From Aristolochia californica (taxonomy: Eukaryota; Streptophyta; Magnoliopsida; Piperales; Aristolochiaceae): DNA of 64,000 nucleotides. The DNA is taken from positions 28,860,908-28,924,907 of the forward strand of contig JARWKL010000002.1 of the NCBI GenBank assembly GCA_029961685.1. The letters are read 5' to 3'. This document shows positions 52,429 to 64,000 of this stretch, piece after piece. Position 1 is the first letter of the stretch. Each line of letters opens with the position of its first letter. The notes beneath the pieces are model-generated. The model saw only the letters and a list, made by a program, of their open reading frames with translations, had not been told where the DNA came from and searched no databases. Both the position numbers and the translations under genes were made by a program.

Positions 52429-55400
52429 GGATCCAAACCTTTTAAAGAGAATAACAAACACTCATTAAATTCTCCAGTGAACGTGCGGTGGGATATTTAC
52501 CCGAATCAAACAAGCCATTATTTTGCCCATTTTTCAAAAAGCTGTCCTAACAATCATGGTTGATTGTAAAGTGATTTATCATGCATAATGGGCTATATTT
52601 TTTTAATAAATTACTTAAGGATTGGATTTAGTTAAAAATCCCCGGCCTCCTCCTTTTCCCGACGATTGCAAAACCTGATATATAAAAACTGAAAAAGAGT
52701 TTACTACCCCTAAAAATTATAGACAATCTTTGGAATAATCTCTCTCTACATTTTTGCATTGTGCATTTCCATTTTAGATGTATACTTTTTCTTAAATCAA
52801 AACTTCGAGTTTTCGCTCTCCCTTCACCCCATAAACAAAAAAGGTAAATAGATCACAAAAAAATGAAAATGATAGAGTTTATGCATGGAAAAATTTTAAA
52901 ACATTAACAAATGTAAGTAACGAAATTTTTTTAACACACCAAAAACGACCATCAAAATTTTTCTTATCCAAGTTTGGGAAATTCCACTAGTTCAACCCTA
53001 GATACCTTTGAATTTTATAAGAACGGGATTTCTTCTACACATGTTTTAAAAATGGATATGCATGCTTGAAATATTTTAAAGATGCAAATGACCAATGGAT
53101 CCAAACCATTTAAAGAGAATCACAAACGCTTATTAAATTCTACAGTGAACGTGCGGTGGGATATTTACCCGAGTCAAACAAGCCATTATTTTGCCCATTT
53201 ACAAAAAGCTGACCTAACAATCATGGATGATTGTAAAGTGATTTATCATGTGTAACTGGCTATATTTTTGTAAGAAATGATTTATGAATTGGGAGTCAAC
53301 ACTCAGTTAAAAATCCCCCGCCTCCCCCTTTTCTCGACGTGTGCAAAACCTGATATATAAAAAATGAAATGAGTTTCAATCCCTAAAAATTAATCACACT
53401 CTTTGGAGTTATCTCTCTTTACATATGTGCATTGTGCATTTCCATTTCAGTTGTATACTTTTTTCTTAAATCAAAACTTTGAGTTTTTCGCTCTCCCTTC
53501 ACCCCGTAAACAAAAAAGGCAAATAAATCACAACAAAAATGAAATATTTGGAGTTTATGCATGGAAAAAATTTAAAACTATAACAAATGTAAGAAAGGAA
53601 ATTTTATTCACACACTACAAATGAACAAAAAAATTTTGTTATCCATGTTTGGGAAATTCCACTAGTTCAACCCTTGATAGCTTCGAATTTTATAAGAACA
53701 AAATTTCTTCTACACATGTTTTAAAAATGGATATGCATGCTTGAAACAAGTTAAAGATGCAAATGACCTATGGATACAAAAATTTTAAAGAGAATAACAA
53801 ATGCTCATTAAATTCTCCAGTGAAAGTACGGTGGGAGATTTACCCGAGTGTAACAAGCCATTTATTTTCCGATTTACAAAAAGCTGACCTAACAATCATG
53901 GACGATTGTAAAGTTATTTAGCATGAGCAATGGGCTATATTTTTTTAAGAAATGACTTATGGATTGGGAGTCAATACTCATTTAAAAATCGCTAGCCTCC
54001 CCCTTTTCCTGACGATTGCACAACCTGATATATAAAAATTGAAAAGAGTTTACAATCCCTAAAAATTACAGACACTCTATGGAATTATCTCTCTCTACAT
54101 TTGTGCATTGTTCATTTCCATTTTACATGTATACTTTTTTCTTAAATCAAAAATTTGATTTTTTCGCTCTCCCTTCACCCCGTAAACAAAAAAGGCCAAT
54201 AGATCACTACAAAATGAAAATTTTAGAGTTTATGCTTGGAAAAAATTTAAAGAAATAAAAAAAGTAATTCAGGAAATTTTATTCACACACCACAAATGAA
54301 CACAATAGTTTTGTTATCAAAGTTTGGGTAATTCCACTAGTTCAACCCTTGATAGTTTGGAATTTTAGAAGAACGAGTTTTCTTCTACACATGTTTTAAA
54401 AATGGATATGCATGCTTTAAAAATGTTAAAGATGAAAATGACTTATGGATCCAAACCTTTTAAAGAGAATAACAAACGCTCATTAAATTCTCCAGTGAAC
54501 GTGTGGTGGGATATTTACCCAAGTCAAACAAACCATAATTTTGCCCATTTACAAAAAGCTAACCTAACAATCATGGATGATTGTAAAGTGATTTAGCATG
54601 CGTAATGGGCTATATTTTTTTAAGAAATGACTTATGGATTGGGAGTCAACACTCAGTTAAAAATCCCTACCTTCCCCCTTTTCCCAACGATTTCAAAACC
54701 TAATATATAAAAACTGAAAAGAGTTTACAATCCCTAAAATTAACAGACACTCTTTGGAATTATCTCTCTCTACATTTTTGCATTTTGCATTTCCATTTTA
54801 GATGTATACTATTTTCTTAAATCAAAACTTTGAGTTTTTCGATCTCCCTTCACCCCATAAACAAAAAAGGCAAATAGATCACAACAAAATTAAAATTTTA
54901 GAGTTTATGCATTGAAAAAATTTAAAACAAATGTAAGTAAGGAAATTTTATTCACACACCTCAAATGAACGTAAAAGCTTTGTTATCCAAGTTTGGTACA
55001 TTCCAGTAGTTCCCCCTTCATACTTTGGAATTTTATAAGAACGAGATTTCTACTACACATGTTTTAAAAATGGATATGTAACCATAAACATGTTAAATAT
55101 GCAAATGTCCTATGGATCCAAACCTTTTAAAGAGAATAACAAACGCTCATTAAATTCTCCAGTGAACGTGCGGTGGGAAATTTAACTGAGTCAAATAAGC
55201 CATTATTTTGCCCATTGACAAAAAGATGACCTAACAATCATGGATGATTGTAAAGTTATTTATCATGCATAACGGGCTATATTTTTGTAACAAATGACAA
55301 CCCTAAACCAACACTCAGTTAAAAATCCCCCACCTCCCCCTTTTCCCGACGATTGCAAAACGTGATATATAAAAACTAAAAGGAGTTTATAATCTCTAAA

Positions 55401-57131
55401 AAATACACACACTCTTTTGAATTATCTCTCTCTACATTTGTGCATTGTGAATTTTCATTTTAGATGTATATTTTTTTCTTAAATACAACTTTGAGTTTTC
55501 ACTCTCCCTTCACCCCGTAAACAATAAAAGGGAAATAGGTCACAACAAAATGAAAATTTAATGGTGTATGCATGGAAAAAATTTAATAAAATAACAAATT
55601 TAAGTAAGGAAATTTTATTCACACACCACAAAGTAACTCAAAAGTTTTGTTGTCCATGTTTGGGAAATTCCACTAGTTCAACCCTTGATAGCTTGGAATT
55701 TTATAAGAACGAGATTTCTTCTACACATGTTTTAAAAATGGATATGCATGCTTGAAACATGTTAAAGATGCAAATGACCTATGGATCCAAACCTTTTAAT
55801 GAGAATAGCAAACGCTCATTAAATTCTCCGATGAACGTGTGGTGGGATACTGACCCGAGTCTAACAAGCCATTTATTTGCCAATTTACAAAAAGCTAACC
55901 TAACAATCATGGATGATTGTAAAGTGATTGATCATGCGTAAGGGGGTATATTTTTGTAAGAAATGACTTATGGATTGGGAGTCAACACTCAGTTAAAAAT
56001 TGCCAGCCTCCCTCTTTTCCTGACGATTGCAAAAACTGATACATAAAAACTGACAAGAGTTTACAATCCCTAAAAATTACAGACACTCTTTGGATTTATC
56101 TCTCTCTACATTTGTCTATTGTGCATTTCCATTTTAGATGTATACTTTTTTCTTAAATCAAAACTTTGATTTTTTCGCTCTCCCTTCACCCCGTGAACAA
56201 AAAAGGCAAATAGATCACTGCAAAAAGAAAATTTTAGAGTTTATGGATGGAAAAAATTTAAAACAATAACAAATTTAAGTAAGGAAATTTTATTCACACA
56301 CCACAAATGAAAACAAAAGTTTTGTTATCAAAGTATTGGCAATTCCACTAGTTCAACCCTTGATAGCTTGGAATTTTAGAAGTAACAGATTTCTTCTACA
56401 CATGTTTTAAAAATGGATATTCATGCTTGAAACATGTTAAAGATGCAAATAACCTATGGATCCAAACCTTTTAAAGAGGATAACAAATGCTCATTAAATT
56501 CTCCAGTGAACGTACGGTGGGATATTTACCCGAGTCAAACAAGTCATTATTTTGCCCATTAACAAAAAGCTAACCTAACAATCATGGATGATTGTAAAAT
56601 GATTTATCATGCGTAATGACTATATTTTTGTAATAAATGACTTATGGATTGGGAGTCAACACTCAGTTCAAAATCCCTCTGCTTTCCTCTTTACCCAATG
56701 ATTGCAAAGCCTGATATATAAAAACTGAAAAGAGTTTACAATCCCTAAAATTTACAAACACTCTTTGGAATTGTCTCTCTCTACATTTGTGCTTGGTGCA
56801 TTTCCATTTTTTATGTATACAATTTTCTTACATCAAAACTTTGAGTTTTTCGCTCTCCCTTCATCCAATAAATAAACAAGGCAAATAGATCACAACAAAA
56901 TAAAATTTTTAGAGTTTATGCATGGAAAAAATCTAAAATATTAACAAATGTATGTAAGGAAATTTTATTCACAACAACAAACGAACACAAAAGCTTTGTT
57001 ATCCAAGTTTGGTGAATTCCACATGTTCAACCCTTGATAGCTTGAAATTTAATAAGAACGAGATTTCTTCTACACATGTTTTAAAAATGGATCTGCAAGC
57101 TTGAAACATGTTAAGGATGCAAATGACCTAT
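52429..57131 (-). repeat. Block R sub-region c with weak trimeric pattern
   Basis: Anchors: 52429, 53097, 53772 (GGATAC), 54447, 55114, 55783, 56458. Units 53772 and 55783, and 54447 and 56458, are each 2011 bp apart. They share AGCCTCCC followed by CTTTTCCTGACG, TTTGATTTTTTCGCTC, TAGATCACT(A/G)CAAAA and GTTATCAAAGT. The evidence is thinner than for the tetramer, and the middle unit (55114) is not clearly paired. Confidence 0.65.
55783..56457 (-). repeat. Representative block R monomer (675 bp)
   Basis: A full-length reverse-orientation unit from GGATCC to GGATCC. Its dyad has the block R centre GG (55903-55920). The C-rich tract around 56005-56022 is the complement of the G-rich tract of block L, so the G-rich strand changes from top to bottom across the junction. 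The unit pairs with 53772-54446 in a weak three-monomer pattern. Confidence 0.92.
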
Positions 57132-60100
57132 TGATCAAAACCTATTAAAGATAATAACAAACGCTCATTAAATTCTCCAGTGAACGTGCGGTGGGATATT
57201 TTACCGAGTCAAACAAGCCATTATTTTGTCCATTCCAAAAAAGATGACCTAACAATCATGGTTGATTGTAAAGTGATTTATCATGCGTAACGGGCAATAT
57301 TTTTGTAAGAAATTACTTAAGGATTGGGAGTCAACACTCAGTTAAAAATCCCCTGCCTCCCCCTTTTCCCGTCGATTGCAAAACCTGATATATAAAAACT
57401 GAAAAGAGTTTACAATCCCTAAAAATTACAGACACTCTTTTGAATTAACTCTCTATACATTTGTGCATTTTGCATTTCCATTTTAGATGTATACTTTTTT
57501 TCTTAAATGAAAACTTTGAATTTTCGCTCTCCCTACACCCCTGTAAACAAAAAAGGCAAATAGATGACAACAAAATAAAAATTTTAGAGTTCATGCATGG
57601 AAAAAATCTAAAACAATAACAAATGTAAGTAAGGAAATTTTATTCACACACCACAAATGAACACAAAAGCTTTGTTATACAAGTTTGGGAAATTCCAATA
57701 GTTCAACCCTTGATGGCGTGGAATTTTATAAGTACGAGATTTATTCTACACATTTTTTAAAAATGGATATGCATGCTTAAAACATGTTAAAGATGCAAAT
57801 GACCTATGGATCCAAACCTTTTAAAGAGAATAACAAACGCTCATTAATTCTCTAGTGAACATGCGGTGGGATATTTACCCGAGTCAAAGAAGCCATTATT
57901 ATGCCCATTTACAAAAATCTTACGTAACAATCATGGATGATTGTAAAGTTATTGATCATGCGTAAGAGGCTATATTTTTGTAAGAAATGACTTATGGATT
58001 GGGAGTCAAGACTCAGTTAAAAATCCCCTGCCTCCCCCTTTTCTCAACGATTGCAAAACCTGATATATAAAAACTGAAAAGAGTTTACAATCCCAAAAAA
58101 TTACAGGCATTGTTTGGAATTATCTCTCTCTAAATTTTTGTATTGTGCATTTCCATTTTAGATGTATACTTTTTTACTTAAATCAAAACTTTGAATTTTC
58201 CCTCTCCGTAAACAAAAAAGGCAAATAGATCACAACAAAATGAAAATTTTATAGTTTATGCATGGAAAAAATTTAAAACAATAACAAATGTAAGTAAGGA
58301 AATTGAATTCGCATACCACAAACGAACACAAAAATTTGTTACCCAATTTTGGGAAATTCCACTAGTTCAACCCTTGATAGCTCGGAATTTTATAAGAACG
58401 AGATTTCTTCTACACATGTTTTAAAAATGGATATGCATGCTTGAAACATGTTGAAGATGAAAATGACCTATGGATCCAAACCTTTTATAGAGAATAACAA
58501 ACGCTCATTAAATTCACCAATGAACGTGCGGTGGGATATTTACCCAAGTCAAAAGAGCCATTATTTTGCCCATTTAAAAAAAAGCTGACCTAACAATCAT
58601 GGATGATTGTAAAGTGATTTATCATGTGTAACGGGCTATATTTTTGTAAGAAACGACTTATGGATTGGGAGTCAACACTCATTTAAAAATCCCCCACCTC
58701 CCCCTTTTATCGATGATGGCAAAACTTGATATATAAAAACTGAAAAGAGTTTGCAATCCCTAAAAATTACAGACACTCTTTGGAATTATCTCTGTCTACA
58801 TTTGTGCATTGTGCATTTTCATTTTAGATGTATACTTTTTTCTTAAATCAATACTTTGAGTTTTTGCTCTCCCTTCACCCCGTAAGCAAAAAAGGCAAAT
58901 AGATCACAACAAAATGAAAATTTTAGAGTTTATGCATGGAAAAAATTTAAAACAATAACATATATAAGTAAGGAAATTTTATTCACACACTACAAATGAA
59001 CACAAAAGTTTTTTTATCGATGTTTGGGAAATTGCACTAGTTCAACCCTTGATAGCTTGGAATTTATAAGATCAAAATTTCTTCTACATGTTTTAAAAAT
59101 GGATATGCATGCTTGAAACATGTTAAAGATTTAAATGACCTATGGATCCAAACCTTTTAAAGAGAATAACAAACACTCTTTAAATTTTCTAGTCAACGTG
59201 CGGTGGGATATTTACCCGAGTCAAACAAACCATTATTTTGCGCATTTACAAAAACCTGAACTAACAATCATGGATGATCGTAAAGTGATTAATCATGCGT
59301 AACAGGCTAAATTTTTATAAAAAATGACTTAGGGATTGGGAGACAACGCTCAGTTAAAAATCCCCCGCCTACCCCTTTTCCTTACGATTGCAAAACCAGA
59401 TATATAAAAATAGAAAAGAGTTTATAATCCCAAAAAAATTATACACACTCTTTGGAATTATCTCTCTCTACATTTGTGCATGGTGCAATTCGATTTAAGA
59501 TGTATACTTTTTTCTTAAATCAAAACTTTGAGTTTTTCGCTCTCACTTCACACCGTAAAAAAAATGCAAATAGATCACAACCAAATGAAAATTTTAGAGT
59601 TTATGCATGGAAAAAATTTAAAACAATAACAAATGTAAGTAAGGAAATTTTATTCACACACCACAAATGAACACAAAAGTTTAATTATCCAAGTTTGGGA
59701 AATTCCAATAGTTCAACCCTTGATAGCTTGGAATTTTATAAGAACGAGATTTCTTCTACACATGTTTTAAAAATGGATATGCATGCTTGAAACATGTTAA
59801 AGATGCAAATAACCCAGGGATCCAAACCATTTAAATAGAATAATAAATGCTCATCAAATTCTCCAGTGAACGTGAGGTAGGATATTTACCCGAGCCAAAC
59901 AACCCATTATTGTGCCTATTTACAAAAAGCTGGCCTAACAATCTTGGATGATTTTAAAGTGATTTATCATCTGTAACGGGCAATATTTTTGTAAGAAAAG
60001 ACTTATGGACTGGGAGTCAAAACTCAGTTAAAAGTCCCCCGCCTCCCCCTTTTCCCAACGGTTGTAAAACCCTATATATAAAAACTGAAAAGAGTTTACA

Positions 60101-61156
60101 ATCCCTAAAAATTACAGACACTCTTTGGAATTATCTCTCTCAACATTTATGCTTTGTGCATTTCCATTTTAGATGTAACCTTTTTTATTAAATCAAAACT
60201 TTGAGTTTTCGCTCTCCCTTCACCCTGTAAGCAAAAACGGCAAATAAATCACAACAAAATGAAAATTTTATAGTTTATGCATTGAAAAAATGTAAAAAAA
60301 TAACAAATGTAAGTAAGGAAATTATTTTTACACACCACAAATGAACACAAAAGTTTTGTTATCCAAGTTTGGGAAATTCTAGTAGTTCAAACCTAACTAG
60401 CTTGGAATTTTATAACAGCGAGATTTCTTCCACACCTGTTTTAAAAATGGAAATGCATGCTTAAAAAATTTTAAAGATGCAAATGTCCTATGGATCCAAA
60501 CCTTTTATAGAGAAGAACAAACGCTCATTAAATTCTCCAGTGAACGTGTGGGGGGATATTTACCCGAGTCAAACAAGCCATTATTTTGCCCATTTACAAA
60601 AAGATGACCTAACAATCATGGATGATTGTAAAGTGATTTATCATGCGGAGCAGGCAATATTTTTGTAAGAAATGACTTATGGATTGGGAGTCAACACTTA
60701 ATTAAAAATCCCCCGCCTCTCGACGATTGCAAAACCTGACATATAAAAATTGAAAAGAGTTTACAACCTCTAAAAATTATAGACACTCTTTGGAATTATC
60801 TCTATCTACATTTGTGGATGGTGCATTTCCATTTTACATGTATACTTTTTTCTTTAATCAAAACATTGAGTTTTCGCTCTCCCTCCACCCCGTAAGAAAT
60901 AAAGGCAAATAAATCACAACAAAATGAAACTTTTAGAGTTTATGCATGGAAAAAATTTAAAACAATAACAAATGTTAGCAAGGAAATTTTATTCACACAC
61001 CACAAACGGACACAAAAGTTTTGTTATCCATGTTTGGGAAATTCCACTAGTTCAAACCTTGATAGCTTGAAATTTTATAAGAACGATATTTCTTCTACAC
61101 ATGTTTTAAAAATGGATATGCTTGCTTGAAACATGTTAAAGACGCAAATAACCTTT
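57132..61156 (-). repeat. Block R sub-region d: ordinary monomers
   Basis: Anchors: 57132 (TGATCA), 57808, 58472, 59144, 59818, 60492. Intervals are 664-676 bp. A small loss near 58205 (CCTCTCCGTAAAC) removes the CTTCACCC segment. No higher-order pattern was noticed here. Confidence 0.87.
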
Positions 61157-62839
61157 GGATCCAAACCTTTTAAAGAGAAAAAAAAACACTTATTAAATTC
61201 TCCTGTGATTGTTAAGTGATTTATCGTGCGTAACGGGCTAAATTTTTGGAAGAAATGACTTATGGATTGGGAGTCAACACTCAGTTAAAAATCCACCCGC
61301 CTCCCCCTTTTTCCCGACGATTGCCAACCCTGATATATAATAACTAAAAAGAGTTTACAATCCAAAAAAATTACAGACACTCTTTGGAATTATCTCTCTC
61401 TACATTTGTGCATTTTGCATTTCAATTTTAGATGTATACTTTTTTCTAAAATCTAAACTTTGAGTTTTCGCTCTCCCTTCACCCAGTAAACAAAAAAGGC
61501 AAACAGATCACTACAAAATGAAACATGTTAAAGATGCAAATGACCTATGGATCCAAACCTTTTTAAGAGAATAACAAACGCTCATTAAATTCTCCAGTGA
61601 ACGTGCAGTGGGATATTTACTTGAGTCAAACAAGCCATTATTTTGCCCATTTACAAAAAGCTGATCTAACAATCATGGATGATTGTAAAGTGATTTGCCA
61701 TGTGTAACGGGCTATTTTTTTTAAGAATTAACTTATGGATTGGGAGTCAACACTCAGTTAAAAATCCCCCGCCTCCCCCTTTTCCCAACAATTGCAAAAC
61801 CTGATATATAAAAACTAAAAAGAGTTTACAATAATTAATATTTACAGACACTCTTTGGGATTATCTCTCTCTACAGTTGTGCACTGTGCATTTCCATTTT
61901 AGATGTATACTTTTTTCTTAAATCAAAACTTTGAGTTTTTACTCTCCATTCACCCCGTAAACAGAAAGGGCAAATAGATCACTACAAATGAAAATTTTAG
62001 AGTTTATGCATGGAATTTTTTTTATAAGAACGAGATTTCTTCTACACATGTTTTAAAAATGGATATGCATGCTTGAAACATGTTAAAGATACAAATTTCC
62101 TATGGATCAAAACCTTTTAAAGAGAATAACAAACGCTCATGAAATTTTTCAGTGAACGTGCGGTGGGATTTTTACCCGAGTCAAACAAGCCATTATTTTG
62201 CCCGTTTACAAAAAGCTGACGTAACAATCATGGATGATTGTAAAGTGATTTTCATGGGTAACGGGTCATATTTTTTTAAGAAATTACTCATGGATTGGGA
62301 GTCAACACTCGGTTATAAAATCCCCCGCTTCCCACTTTTCCCGACGATTGCAAAACCTGATATTTAAAAACCTAAAAGAGCTCACAATCTCTAAAAATTA
62401 CAGACACTCTTTCGAATTATCTCTATCTACATTTGTGCATTGTGCATTTCCATTTTAGATGTAAACTTTTTTCTTAAATCAAAACTTTGAGTTTTCGCTC
62501 TCCCTTCTCCCCGTAAACAAAAAAAGGCAAATAGATCACAATAAAAATTTGAGTTTTCACTCTCCCTTCACTTTGTAAACAAAAAAGGTAAATAGATCAC
62601 GACAAAAAGAAAATTTTAGAGTTTATACATGCAACAAATTTAAAACAATAAAAAATGTAAGTAAGAAAATTTTATTCACAGGCCACAAATGAACACAAAA
62701 GTTTTGTTATCCAAGTTTGGGAAATTCCACTTGTTCAACCCTTGATTGCTTGGAATTTTATAAGAACGAGATTTCTTCGACACATGTTTTAAAAATGGAT
62801 ATGCATGCTTGAAACATGTTAAAGATGCAAATGACCTAT
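61157..62839 (-). repeat. Cluster of rearranged monomers (three deletions and one duplication)
   Basis: Anchor intervals are 392 (61157-61549), 555 (61549-62104) and 736 bp (62104-62840). Losses: near 61207 TCTCCTGTGATTGTTAAGTG skips about 110 bp including the CGTGCGGTGGG segment; at 61519-61523 ACAAAATGAAA joins CATGTTAAAG at shared TGAAA, losing about 170 bp; at 62011-62015 GCATGGAA joins TTTTTTTTATAAGAACG at shared TGGAA, losing about 118 bp. A 62-bp direct duplication lies at 62486-62609. Confidence 0.86.
62486..62609 (-). repeat. 62-bp direct tandem duplication within a monomer
   Basis: TTTGAGTTTTC...CTCTCCC...GTAAACAAAAAA...AAATAGATCAC occurs at 62486 and again at 62548. The two copies differ at several bases (for example CTCCCCG versus CACTTTG), and the second has GGTAAATAG where the first has GGCAAATAG. 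Either the duplication is old or the second copy came from a different monomer by template switching. Confidence 0.87.
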
Positions 62840-64000
62840 GGATCTATACCTTCTCAAGAGAATAACAAACGCTCATTAAATTCTCCAGTGAATGTTCGGT
62901 GGGATATTTACCTACGTCAAACAAGCCATTGTATTGCACATTTACAAAAAAAACTGACTTAACAATCATGGATGATTGTAAAGTGATTTATCATGCATAA
63001 TGGGCTATATTTTCGTAAGAAATGACTTATGGATTGGGAGTCAACACTCAATTAAAAAATCCCCCGCCTTCTCCTTTTCCGGACGATTGCAAAACCTGAT
63101 ATATAAAAACTGAAAAAAGTTTACAATCCCTAAAAATTACAGACACTCTTTGGAATTATCTCTCCCTACATATGTGCATTGTGCATTTCCATTTTAGATG
63201 TATACTTTTTTATTTAAATAAAAAATTTGAGTTTTTGCTCTCCCTTCACCCCATAAACAAAAAAGGCAAATAGTCACAACAAAATGAAAATTTTAGAGTT
63301 TATGCATCGAAAAAATTTAAAACAATAAAAAAATGTAAGTAAGGAAATTTTATTCACCCACCACAAACGAACACAAAAGTTTTGTTAACCAAGTTTGGGA
63401 AATTCCACTAGTTCAAAACTTGATTGCTTGGAATTTTATATCAACGAGATTTCTTCTACACATGTTTTAAAAATGGATATGCATGCTTGAAATATGTTAA
63501 AGATGCAAATGACGTATGGATCCAAACATTTTAAAGAGAATAAATAACGGTCATTAAATTCTCCAGTGAACGTGCGATGGGATATTTACCCGAGTAAAAC
63601 AAGCCATTATTTTTTCCATTTACTAAAAGCTGACCTAACAATAATGGATGATCATAAAGTGATTTATCATGCATAACAGGCTATATTTTTGTAAGAAATG
63701 ACTAATGGATTGTGAGTCAACACTCAATTAAAAAATCCCCCGCCTCCCCCTTTCCCCAACGATTGCAAAACCTGATTTATAAAAACTGAAAATTGTTTTC
63801 AATCCCTATAAATTACAGACACTCTTTGGAATTATCTCTCTACATTTGTGCATTGTGCATTTCTATTTTAGATGTATACTTTTTTCTTAAATCAAAACTT
63901 TGACTTTTCGCTCATCTTTCACCCCGTAAACAAAAAAAGGCAAATAGATCACAACAAAATGAAAATTTTAGAGTTTATGCAAGGATAACATTTAAAAAAC
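62840..64000 (-). repeat. Block R end segment
   Basis: Anchors 62840 (GGATCT) and 63518. One ordinary unit of 678 bp is followed by a partial unit cut by the window edge after GAGTTTATGC. Nothing other than satellite sequence is visible. Confidence 0.9.

Larger units (their letters stand above)
41039..64000 (-). repeat. Satellite array block R (about 35 monomers, reverse orientation)
   Basis: The same ~672 bp monomer as block L but reverse-complemented: CCTATGGATCCAAACC is followed by the remaining landmarks in mirrored order. The dyad reads ACAATCATGGATGATTGT (GG centre) in nearly every unit, where block L reverse-complemented would read AG. The segment before the GGAAAAAA tract reads GAGTTTATGCATGG in most units, against TATGTATGG in block L. 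Exceptions to the second marker exist (for example 48258, TATGTATGG). The array runs out of the window inside a monomer. All short open frames switch strand with the block, as expected when a repeat is inverted. Confidence 0.97.

Noticed and set aside
53403..53624. Plus-strand frames of 72-73 codons in another part of the monomer (also 59452-59670) as genes
   Set aside because: They lie in satellite sequence and are open in only a few units. The equivalent region in other units is closed by stops or shifts.
1..64000. CENP-B box-like motif in the monomer
   Set aside because: TTCG and CGGG occur (CGTCGGG, TTTTCGCTCTCCC), but not with the spacing TTCG-N4-A-N2-CGGG. No match was seen on either strand.
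1..64000. CRISPR array
   Set aside because: The repeats are ~672-bp tandem units with no unique spacers, and no cas-like gene is present.

Overview
The whole 64 kb window is one continuous satellite-DNA array. It is AT-rich (about 30% GC judged by eye) and is built from roughly 97 tandem copies of a single ~672-676 bp monomer. The monomer usually carries one BamHI site (GGATCC), used here as the anchor for counting units. Both window ends fall inside monomers, so the array continues in both directions. I found no protein gene, tRNA, rRNA, CRISPR array or recognisable transposon. Short open frames of 60-130 codons recur because the same repeat recurs, and are not called as genes. Megasatellite-style organisation without operons, RBS or gene density indicates heterochromatin of a eukaryotic chromosome. 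A plant or another eukaryote with AT-rich satellites would fit, but the sequence alone does not identify the species or the chromosomal position.

Layout: positions 1-41038 hold about 62 monomers in one orientation (block L). At 41038/41039 the orientation flips head-to-head, and 41039-64000 hold about 35 monomers in the opposite orientation (block R). The flip coincides exactly with a change of sequence subfamily. In block L the centre of a conserved dyad reads AG (in block R orientation), while in block R it reads GG. Block L mostly reads CCATACATAAAC where block R mostly reads CCATGCATAAAC (same orientation). The two blocks therefore appear to have been homogenised separately and are not one array with a recent internal inversion.

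Sub-structure in block L: 1-14.2 kb is single-monomer register with several truncated units. 14.5-19.9 kb alternates two monomer types (dimer, ~1.35 kb). 21.1-28.8 kb contains a five-monomer segment (~3.36 kb) followed by a second copy, enlarged by a near-identical 676 bp tandem duplication and a ~154 bp template-switch insertion. 28.8-36.8 kb has no clear higher-order pattern. 36.8-39 kb has a second dimer pattern. Sub-structure in block R: units near the junction carry a 9-bp expansion in a C-rich tract, 47.1-52.4 kb is two copies of a four-monomer unit (~2.65 kb), 53.8-57.1 kb shows a weaker three-monomer pattern, and 61.2-62.8 kb is a cluster of deletions and a duplication.

Nothing here looks like a multi-gene system. 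The points worth pursuing are the inversion junction with its coincident subfamily switch, the conserved dyads and strand-specific G-rich tract in each monomer, and the record of template switching, snapback and microhomology rearrangement left in the array. All percentages and copy counts were made by eye and should be confirmed by self-alignment.
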